A stretch of DNA of 64,000 bases from Keguizhuia sedimenti (GTDB lineage Bacteria; Pseudomonadota; Gammaproteobacteria; Burkholderiales; Burkholderiaceae_D), in contig JAUYVH010000017.1 in assembly GCA_030715135.1 (NCBI GenBank), forward strand, positions 1 to 64,000, in the 5' to 3' direction. Position 1 is the first letter of the stretch; the number at the start of each line of letters is the position of its first letter. Below, piece after piece: positions 58,453 to 64,000 of this stretch. Made by a program: the position numbers and the translations under genes. The notes under the pieces are model-generated. The model did no database searches. It saw only the letters and a program-made list of their open reading frames with translations, and had not been told where the DNA came from.

Positions 58453-59154
58453 TTAGTAGGGCAAGTCAAAGAGCAGAATTTCTGCCGCGTCTGCATTACT
58501 CAATAAGACCTTCTGCTCGCCAGCCATCTTCAGTGCATCGCCGGTGGACAGTGCTGCGCCATTGACTGTCACGCGCCCGCGGATGACGTGAACATAAGCC
58601 GTCCTTCCTTCTATCAATGCATGTTCAATCCGATCGTTGTCGTTCAGGATCGAAGCATAAATGGCAGCGTCCTGATGAATCAGCACCGAACCATCTCTGC
58701 CATCCGGCGAAGCGATCAGGCGCAACTTGCCTTTTTTCGATTCAACATCAAAATGCTTTTCTTCATAGCTTGGCGGGATGCCTTTCACATTCGGCTCAAT
58801 CCAGATTTGCAAAAAATGCACCGGTTCGGTCTTGGAGTGATTGAATTCGCTGTGCTGCACACCGGTGCCGGCACTCATGCGCTGCACGTCGCCATAACGC
58901 AGAGCAGAACCGTTCCCCATGCTGTCCTCGTGCGCCAAGGAACCACTCAGAACATACGAGATGATCTCCATATCGCGGTGGCCATGTGTGCCAAAGCCGC
59001 GACCTGGCTGTACCTGGTCTTCATTGATCACAAGTAACGGACCAAAGCCGGTATGGTTAGGATCGAAATAATGACCGAATGAGAAGCTGTGGCTGGAATG
59101 CAGCCAGCCAAAACTGGCGCGTCCCCGCTCTTCACTCTTACGTATTTGCAACAT
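58453..59154 (-). CDS. Pirin-family protein (quercetinase-like)
   Basis: A 233-residue bicupin from the ATG at 59154 (AAGGAG before it; 65 upstream codons are rejected). The metal site of the N-terminal cupin is seen: FGTHGHRDMEIISYVLSG and GTGVQHSEFNH give His, His, His and Glu as in YhhW/pirins. The C-terminal cupin is intact (AYVHVIRGRVTVNGAALSTG). Such proteins can act as quercetin 2,3-dioxygenases; the natural substrate is unknown. First gene of the pirin-DoxX-wrbA-reductase run and divergent from a LysR regulator. Confidence 0.93.
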   Translation of the reverse strand: MLQIRKSEERGRASFGWLHSSHSFSFGHYFDPNHTGFGPLLVINEDQVQPGRGFGTHGHRDMEIISYVLSGSLAHEDSMGNGSALRYGDVQRMSAGTGVQHSEFNHSKTEPVHFLQIWIEPNVKGIPPSYEEKHFDVESKKGKLRLIASPDGRDGSVLIHQDAAIYASILNDNDRIEHALIEGRTAYVHVIRGRVTVNGAALSTGDALKMAGEQKVLLSNADAAEILLFDLPY

Positions 59155-59195
59155 AAAAATCTCCTTCACAGTAATGTCAGACTTTGTTTCCGGCA

Positions 59196-59370
59196 TTCCA
59201 AATTTGGAAAATTCGTATTCATTTGCGATAATCTCGAAAGGGAGCGAATTTTTCCTTACTGCCATCCGCACCGCATGTTTATAGGAAACGCCGTCGATGA
59301 AGAGCATTATGAACCGTCCTGTACCGAATGAAAAACGGAATGTTTTCACATCAATTATCGAAATTTTCGA
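59196..59370. promoter_or_regulatory. Two palindromes in pirin/LysR divergent promoter
   Basis: TTCCAAATTTGGAA (59196-59209) is a perfect 14-nt palindrome. TCGAAATTTTCGA (59358-59370) is a second near-palindrome ending at the LysR ATG, with the inner sequence AAATTT shared. Divergent LysR promoters usually hold such T-N11-A style sites, so these are candidate operators; the second would allow autorepression. Confidence 0.5.
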
Positions 59371-60297
59371 ATGCTAAAAATCAGCCTGGATGCCCTGCAA
59401 ATCATCGACGCCATTGATCGCCGCGGCTCATTCTCTGCCGCTGGCAAGGAGCTCTTCCGTGTTCCTTCGACAATTTCTTATACGGTGGCCAAACTGGAAG
59501 AGGATCTGGGCGTGCAACTGTTTGAGCGCATCGGCCCCAGAGTTGCGCCGACACCTGCGGGCAAGGAACTGCTCAAGGAAGGCCGCCATTTATTAAGGGC
59601 GGCGGGTGATTTGGAATGCCGGGTACGCCGCGTGGCATCCGGGTGGGAGACAGAATTTGCCATCGGCATGGACTCGATGCTGTCCCCGATGGTGTTGCAT
59701 GACGATATTCAGACCTTTTATCAGACAGCCGATCAGACCCGCTTGCGTATCATAACGGAAGCGTTGTCCGGTACATGGGAAGCCCTTCTGGATCACCAGG
59801 TGGATTTGTTGATTGGTGCGGCCGGCGAAGGCCCGTCGGGCGGCGGCTACACGGCAGAACCCATCGGCAAGGTCCGCTTTATCTTTGGGGTCGCACCGTC
59901 CCATCCGCTCGCAAAGATTGACCGTGCACTCGGAAAAGATGACCTGCATGCATACCGCGCCGTGACGGTGAGTGATTCAGGGAGGCGCTTGCCGGAACGG
60001 ACGGTCGGTTTGTTATTCGGCCAGGATACGCTTGCTGTTTCGGATATGCGGACTAAATATGAATTTCAGCTGGCCGGTCTTGGGTTCGGATTCCTTCCAG
60101 AGATGTATGCGCGGGAAGCAATCGATGCTGGGCTGTTAATTGAAAAAAAAGTGAAAGAACCAAAGGCGGACGAAACCTTGTTCATGGCTTGGCGAACAGA
60201 CGAAGGAGGCGCAGCATTGAATTGGTGGATTAAGCGTATTCGAATAAACAAATCTGTGGAGCGCTGGTTAAACGGGTCTGCAAAGGAAAGAAAATGA
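59371..60297 (+). CDS. LysR-family transcription regulator
   Basis: A 308-residue regulator. The helix-turn-helix is LDALQIIDAIDRRGSFSAAG and VPSTISYTVAKLEEDLGVQL, as in all LysR proteins. The substrate domain includes TEALSGTWEALLDHQVDLLI and LGFGFLPEMYAREAIDAGLL, similar to YhaJ-type regulators known to sit beside pirin genes. It is divergent from the pirin operon, its likely target. The ligand is probably an aromatic or electrophilic compound (inferred). No ribosome site is obvious at the ATG. Confidence 0.93.
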   Translation: MLKISLDALQIIDAIDRRGSFSAAGKELFRVPSTISYTVAKLEEDLGVQLFERIGPRVAPTPAGKELLKEGRHLLRAAGDLECRVRRVASGWETEFAIGMDSMLSPMVLHDDIQTFYQTADQTRLRIITEALSGTWEALLDHQVDLLIGAAGEGPSGGGYTAEPIGKVRFIFGVAPSHPLAKIDRALGKDDLHAYRAVTVSDSGRRLPERTVGLLFGQDTLAVSDMRTKYEFQLAGLGFGFLPEMYAREAIDAGLLIEKKVKEPKADETLFMAWRTDEGGAALNWWIKRIRINKSVERWLNGSAKERK

Positions 60298-60438
60298 CAC
60301 GATGCTGTTTGCTCGCTTAAAGTTTGCAGTCGAAGAAGATGGTGCGATTGACGTATCTAAAGCAACGCGTCACAGTGCCCTTCTAGGTCTGCGGATTCAA
60401 CCATTGCATCCATCAAAGCTTGTACGGAGGCGGACCGA

Positions 60439-60923
60439 TCCATTCGGCTGGATATCACAACGGGTTTAAGCCGCTCTCTTGCCGAAGCTATCGGGGAGGG
60501 GAATTTGATATCGTCGTCGTCAAGGAGCCTGCCGCAAGCGCGGATTGCTTGGCCTCCTTTCCCGAGAATACAGCATGGTTCGAAAGTGAGGACGGCGCGC
60601 AGGAATGGTGCGATCCGATTCTCTTGGTCGCTTTTCTGCCGGGTGGGCTATACCGTGAGGCCATGTTCGATCGCATAGAGCAGGAGCGCCGGCGCTGGTA
60701 CATCGCCTTTTCCGATACTAGCCTCCAAAGTGTTCTTGTCGGCGCGGAGTCGGGCCTTGGACTGTCCATGCTTCCCATGCGCGCGGTAACGGGGCGTCGC
60801 CTGCGCATATTCCGTCATTTCGGCATGACGTGCCCTATGGCCGTTTCTATTTATACTTGGGACAAAGGCGGTCTGGCATATGAACTAGCCGAACAAATGG
60901 CGACCGCCCTTAAAAACCGGTGA
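60439..60923 (+). pseudogene. LysR substrate-binding domain remnant
   Basis: Only the second half of another LysR gene remains. One frame gives SIRLDITTGLSRSLAEAIGE; after a 1-bp shift near 60505 the next frame continues FDIVVVKEPAASADCLASFP, then SDTSLQSVLVGAESGLGLSM to YELAEQMATALKNR. The DNA-binding half is absent. It is a dead fragment next to the intact LysR gene, from a different subgroup. Confidence 0.7.
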
Positions 60924-61369
60924 CTTACTATGCGTTATTGACCTTAAGACCCGCAGTCGTGCAACCGGCGGCCGTGAATATCCTGTCCGGCCTGGGCTAC
61001 AAGGTTCTCAAGGCAAGCGATGGGCAAAGTGCATTAGTTATCCTGCAAAGCGGTAGGCCTATTGATATGCTGTTCACTGACGTTGTGATGCCGGGCCCCG
61101 TTCGCAGTCCGGATCTGGCAAAACGGGCAAAAGAGCTGCATCCCAACATCGAAGTCCTGTTCACTTCCGGCTATACGCAGAACGCAATCGTTCATGGCGG
61201 CCGTCTTGATCCAGGCGTTTATTTAGTTAATCAGCAAGCGTTATCGCAGAGAGTATCTTCCCCGATATATCAAACTTGTTTATTTTGCAAGCCGCTTTCT
61301 AATTATGTCGTGTCAAACTCATTTATCGGACAACAAAAATGGCCACGTAGCCGGCGTGCCAGAAAGTAG
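60920..61369 (+). pseudogene. Receiver-domain fragment of a hybrid kinase
   Basis: The frame holds most of a receiver as found at the end of hybrid kinases: NILSGLGYKVLKASDGQSAL, PIDMLFTDVVMPGPV with the phospho-acceptor Asp, and LFTSGYTQNAIVHGGRLDPG. The first strand with the acidic pair is lost, and after DPGV the conserved LLSKPY is replaced by YLVNQQALSQRV, so the end has drifted. It overlaps the LysR remnant by four bases. Probably not functional. Confidence 0.65.
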
Positions 61370-61402
61370 CTCTGACACAAAAGCATCAATTCTGTTGATA
61401 TC

Positions 61403-61460
61403 TACATCGAGACTAAATAATATGTTTCCGTGTGGAAACATATTATTTAGTCTCGATGTA
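61403..61460. repeat. Perfect 27-bp-stem hairpin with 4-nt loop
   Basis: TACATCGAGACTAAATAATA and on (61403-61429) is followed by GTGT (61430-61433) and then by the exact reverse complement to 61460. The stem is AT-rich and there is no T-run after it. It lies between a dead receiver gene and a small zinc-ribbon gene whose start is 18 bases downstream. Possibilities are a structured RNA, a recombination or replication site, or a collapsed inverted repeat of a small mobile element. Confidence 0.85.
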
Positions 61461-61477
61461 AGTCAATGAAATAGAAA

Positions 61478-61747
61478 ATGCCTATCAAACGCTGCTCAAA
61501 TGAAAAATGTTTTCGCCCGTTCCAATTAAATTCCTATAGCCTTAAAGCAGACGTCGTTTGGGAACCCGGGATAATCACCTGTCCCAACTGCGGCAATATC
61601 ATGAAAGGAAACAAGGAATTCGTCTTCTTAACCCATGCCTTGTCCAAAACGCAAGAAGCACGCTTTCATGCAGATCATTCCTTGGCTGTGTTTAGCAGCA
61701 AGGAGCTATCGCTCAACACCAGGTTTTTCGACACGAAATTAGGATAA
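61478..61747 (+). CDS. Zinc-ribbon-like small protein
   Basis: An 89-residue protein with two Cys pairs, KRCSNEKCFRPFQLNSY (Cys at 6 and 11) and GIITCPNCGNIM (Cys at 35 and 38), forming a likely zinc ribbon. The end (FHADHSLAVFSSKELSLNTR) has no known motif. No signal peptide. It stands alone between the perfect hairpin and a good terminator. The family is not recognised; short zinc-ribbon proteins of this kind are often regulators or RNA/DNA binders. Confidence 0.6.
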   Translation: MPIKRCSNEKCFRPFQLNSYSLKADVVWEPGIITCPNCGNIMKGNKEFVFLTHALSKTQEARFHADHSLAVFSSKELSLNTRFFDTKLG

Positions 61748-61887
61748 GGCTGCGCCGCATGTGTGGAAGGCAGTTGAAACTAATTGTAATATGACAACAA
61801 AAACACATTAGCCTGTCTTATATTATTTCTGTACGGAAACATTTCCCACTTTTGATTCCTGGTACATAAAAACTAGCTCATGTTTTT

Positions 61888-61919
61888 AAAACCTGCTTTC
61901 TCCAGAGCAGGTTTTTTTT
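61888..61919 (+). terminator. Intrinsic terminator after the zinc-ribbon gene
   Basis: AAACCTGCT-TTCTCCAG-AG-type stem: AAACCTGCT (61888-61896) pairs with AGCAGGTTT (61906-61914), followed by a run of T to 61919. Lies 140 bases after the zinc-ribbon stop on the plus strand. It is a textbook rho-independent structure. Confidence 0.85.
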
Positions 61920-62062
61920 CGCCTACACATGAATGGAAATAAGGTGTTCCGACAGATCAGGTCATGAAATCCTACAAGAGAAAAAGTCACAGTCTGGCTT
62001 TTTGAAATTGCCTATGACGGTAGGATACGGGCTCTTCTCCTGTTCCGCAAAGGAACAACTTT

Positions 62063-62091
62063 AGCCCACCCTCTCTCAGGTGGGCTTTTTT
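62063..62091 (+). terminator. Second plus-strand intrinsic terminator
   Basis: AGCCCACC (62063-62070) pairs with GGTGGGCT (62079-62086), followed by six T (62086-62091). It lies between the first terminator and the converging GGDEF gene. No gene is seen between the two terminators, so a short untranslated transcript may start in 61920-62062. Confidence 0.85.
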
Positions 62092-62110
62092 GCTTCTTAG
62101 GCTATTTGAG

Positions 62111-63160
62111 TTAAGCGAAATCTTTTTTCACAATTTTGTTTTTTGCTTGATGCATCGCGCTATCGCAATGCGCCAATAACTCTTGTGAGGTTTTCCCGTC
62201 GTGCGGGTAAATGGCAATTACTATACTGACTGATATCTGCAATTGCTGCACACTCGTATCCAAGGGCTGTGCGATTGCCTGAGCGATTTTCTCTGCCACT
62301 TGGGATGCCTCAGCATGCGTGCCAATGCGAATCAACAGCGCGACGAATTCATCCCCTCCGAGACGAGCTACGGTATCGACTTCACGAATCGTGTCGCTTA
62401 TTCGCTCCGCCACTTGTACCAGCACTTCATCCCCGATATCACGCCCAAATGCCTGGCTGATTCCCTTGAAGTTGTTTAAGTCGAGCAGCAATAATGCAAA
62501 ATGCTGGTGATAACGGGCGCAGTAGGCAATCGCTTGATCCACCTGTTCAATCATTGCCTTGCGATTGATCAGTCCAGTCAACGGGTCCTGTAACGAAGAC
62601 TCCAGCGCCGTTCGTTCCGCTTCCCTGCATGCTGCATTTTCTCTCTTTAACGCTGCGTTTTCCCGTTTCAAATCTGCATTGATCGTTTCAAGGTCACGCA
62701 CACGCTGCAACTGCAATTCCCGGTTTAATTTTGCCAGCTCGTCTTTCTGCTGTTTCAGCTCCATTTTCTCTTTTGCCAAAGTGGCGAATACCGCAACTTT
62801 GGCTTTGAGTATCGCTGGCACAACAGGCGTAAAAATGTAATCCACGGCTCCTTTTTCATAACCGCGCAGGCGATTCAGCTCGTCTGCGACATGCGCTGTC
62901 AGAAAAATAATGGGAAGCGACGCCAAGCGGGGATTGGAGTGAATGATTTCCGCAGTTGCAAAGCCATTCAGGGTCGGCATGTTGACGTCTAACAGCACGA
63001 CTGCCAATTCGTGTTTCAGTACCAGGCGTAAAGCCTCTTCGCCGGATTCGGCAGTCAGGACTTCGTATGCAGCGGTATGGGGATCGTCAGCCAGAATACT
63101 TTTGTAGGCGGCTAAACTATTGCGATTGTCGTTGACAATCAAAACCTTGGGGATAATCAC
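62111..63160 (-). CDS. Receiver-GGDEF diguanylate cyclase
   Basis: A 349-residue response regulator making c-di-GMP. Receiver at about 1-125 with Asp58 in VVLLDVNMPTLNG and FLTAHVADE. A coiled coil (about 130-185: KEKMELKQQKDELAKLNREL; DLKRENAALKRENAACREAE) links it to the GGDEF domain, DPLTGLINRKAMIEQVDQAI, with an intact VARLGGDEFVALL active site and an inhibitory RxxD (REVD) five residues before it. The start is GTG, with GGAG seven bases before. Phosphorylation would trigger dimerisation and activity. No kinase partner is adjacent. Confidence 0.93.
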   Translation of the reverse strand: MIIPKVLIVNDNRNSLAAYKSILADDPHTAAYEVLTAESGEEALRLVLKHELAVVLLDVNMPTLNGFATAEIIHSNPRLASLPIIFLTAHVADELNRLRGYEKGAVDYIFTPVVPAILKAKVAVFATLAKEKMELKQQKDELAKLNRELQLQRVRDLETINADLKRENAALKRENAACREAERTALESSLQDPLTGLINRKAMIEQVDQAIAYCARYHQHFALLLLDLNNFKGISQAFGRDIGDEVLVQVAERISDTIREVDTVARLGGDEFVALLIRIGTHAEASQVAEKIAQAIAQPLDTSVQQLQISVSIVIAIYPHDGKTSQELLAHCDSAMHQAKNKIVKKDFA

Positions 63161-63423
63161 AAATCACTCCGACAAATACAAGTTACCAGTGATGTTTGGC
63201 GTTCATCGTGCGTCACACATTCGATTGTCGCAGTGATATACATTGAAGCTACAGAGACTGCTCATGCCGTTTGCTATCGACTGCGTTTTATCGCTGGCGA
63301 ATCAAACCGCATTCAAACATAAAACCACCTTCTCTTGCGTCCTACTAACCTGCTTTACAACCGCCGTTATTTTAAGCTTAACGACGTATTATCGTCGATG
63401 TTGAAATGCCTACGGTCAAGCTT
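63161..63423. other. Upstream region of the GGDEF gene
   Basis: 263 bases with no gene, holding the promoter of the receiver-GGDEF gene and the end of the IS110 remnant. Confidence 0.4.
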
Positions 63424-64000
63424 TTAATAATGTTTGAGAAATATCATTCGACTTAAGGCAAGCACATTATTCGCAGCATATTGCGCCGCGCAACGATGTA
63501 GCTGCTTGACAACGCGGTCCCTGTATTGTTGCTCATAGTGATCGGCACCAGGGTCAAGGTAGTCCATGCCATATCGCATAGCGTTATAGAACAGCACGGC
63601 AATCTTGCGCGCCGTCGCGGTACTCGCCTTGGCGTTGTCGATGCGCCCTTGAGGCGTCGGTAGAACGCCTCAAGGGCGGTATTGCTTCGTCCTACTGTAA
63701 CCGCTGCAAGCCTGAGTGCAACGGTGACTCTGCTACGGGCTTTGCGCGTATGCGCAGACAGTACCTTTCCACCGCTGATTTTGCAGCCAGGCGATAGCGT
63801 GAGCCATGACGTGAAATGCTTCGCAGTTCGCCACCGGCTCACGTCCGTGCCGGCGAGTTGATACATGGCAGTACGCACATCAAAGCTCGGCTCCCCAGAT
63901 TGCTTGATACGGTGCTTGGCTTTCGGTAAGGGCGTCGCCGGAATGGGCCACTCGACATTGAGTAGCACAACGGTGCGTTCGATCTCGGCATCGCAATCAT
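63424..64000 (-). pseudogene. IS110-family transposase, frameshifted, runs off the window
   Basis: From the window edge the minus strand reads DCDAEIERTVVLLNVEW, then PSFDVRTAMYQLAGTDVSRW, TSWLTLSPGCKISGGKVLSA and ALRLAAVTVGRSNTALEAFY. These are the C-terminal IS116/IS110/IS902 domain. Near 63650 the frame shifts: in the next frame it continues IDNAKASTATARKIAVLFYN, AMRYGMDYLDPGADHYEQQY to ALSRMIFLKHY and a TAA at 63424-63426. A single indel therefore separates it from an intact end. The front lies beyond the window. Confidence 0.85.

Noticed and set aside
61403-61460. The perfect hairpin as an intrinsic terminator
   Set aside because: The stem is AT-rich and far longer than usual, and no T-run follows on either strand. 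Good terminators with T-runs exist further downstream.

Overview
The window looks like part of a chromosome (or large replicon) of a betaproteobacterium of the order Burkholderiales. Base composition is moderate, a DUF4148 protein is present (a family known mainly from Burkholderiales), and the metal clusters (czc with an inserted PII-like gene, HupE plus a membrane-anchor protein, copAB, cus) follow arrangements known from that order. An Oxalobacteraceae member is my best guess, by inference only. No rRNA, tRNA or CRISPR array was seen. After the housekeeping gene lgt at the left edge, about 46 kb is a dense copper and divalent-metal resistance island, and the last 15 kb holds regulatory and oxidative/electrophile-stress genes.

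Layout. (1) 1-7.6 kb: lgt, then a minus-strand run with a multicopper oxidase, a DUF302 protein, a CusF-like protein, HupE/UreJ, and several dead genes (a thioredoxin-like tail, a PAP2 phosphatase, a transmembrane anchor protein, a small exported Lys-rich protein). (2) 7.6-15.9 kb: a tight czc-type operon on the minus strand, czcI-czcC-czcB-PII-like-czcA-MFS. (3) 16-24.5 kb: DUF411 and small exported proteins, then a cusCBA-type operon whose CusB carries a C-terminal CusF domain. (4) 24.9-34.3 kb: a divergent plus-strand copper cassette (two Cys/His-rich exported proteins, TolC-like lipoprotein, multicopper oxidase, cupredoxin, CusF-like protein, DUF305 protein, cytosolic Cys-rich copper-storage protein), then copRS and a SEC-C/YkgJ protein. 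(5) 34.4-41 kb: sulfite dehydrogenase pair, an IS30 element nested in IS3 debris, a CAP-domain lipoprotein and an orphan Rieske protein. (6) 41.8-46.9 kb: DUF4148 protein, copB, copA, a double DUF305 protein and a cupredoxin lipoprotein. (7) 47.7-49.1 kb: an IS3 element and another IS3 fragment. (8) 49.3-55.5 kb: separate phosphorelay parts (HPt, RpfC-like hybrid kinase, NarL-type regulator, receiver-like protein). (9) 56-61.4 kb: glutathionyl-hydroquinone reductase, WrbA, DoxX and pirin with a divergent LysR regulator, then regulator fragments. (10) 61.4-64 kb: a perfect 27-bp-stem hairpin, a zinc-ribbon protein, a receiver-GGDEF protein and a broken IS110 transposase.

How the parts fit. CopRS is the likely regulator of the island: the same inverted repeat, ATTACA-N4-TGTAAT, occurs exactly or nearly so between cusCBA and the divergent copper cassette (two copies), before copR, before the DUF4148 gene (two copies) and before the cupredoxin/DUF305/copAB block, with weaker versions before the first multicopper oxidase and the first CusF-like gene. 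Together the genes would oxidise periplasmic Cu(I) (three multicopper oxidases), shuttle copper (cupredoxins, CusF-like proteins, DUF305), export it (CusCBA), hold it in the outer membrane or periplasm (CopB, DUF305) and store the cytosolic excess (Csp-like protein). The czc operon would handle Co/Zn/Cd.

Two themes deserve attention. First, small genes here are often broken by one or two point lesions while neighbouring large pump and oxidase genes are intact. This suggests selective decay rather than a uniformly poor sequence. Second, three unexplained structures stand out: the 58-nt perfect hairpin at 61.4 kb, a diverged duplicate of the SEC-C/YkgJ gene 3' end 5.7 kb away, and a phosphorelay whose parts lie in separate transcription units.
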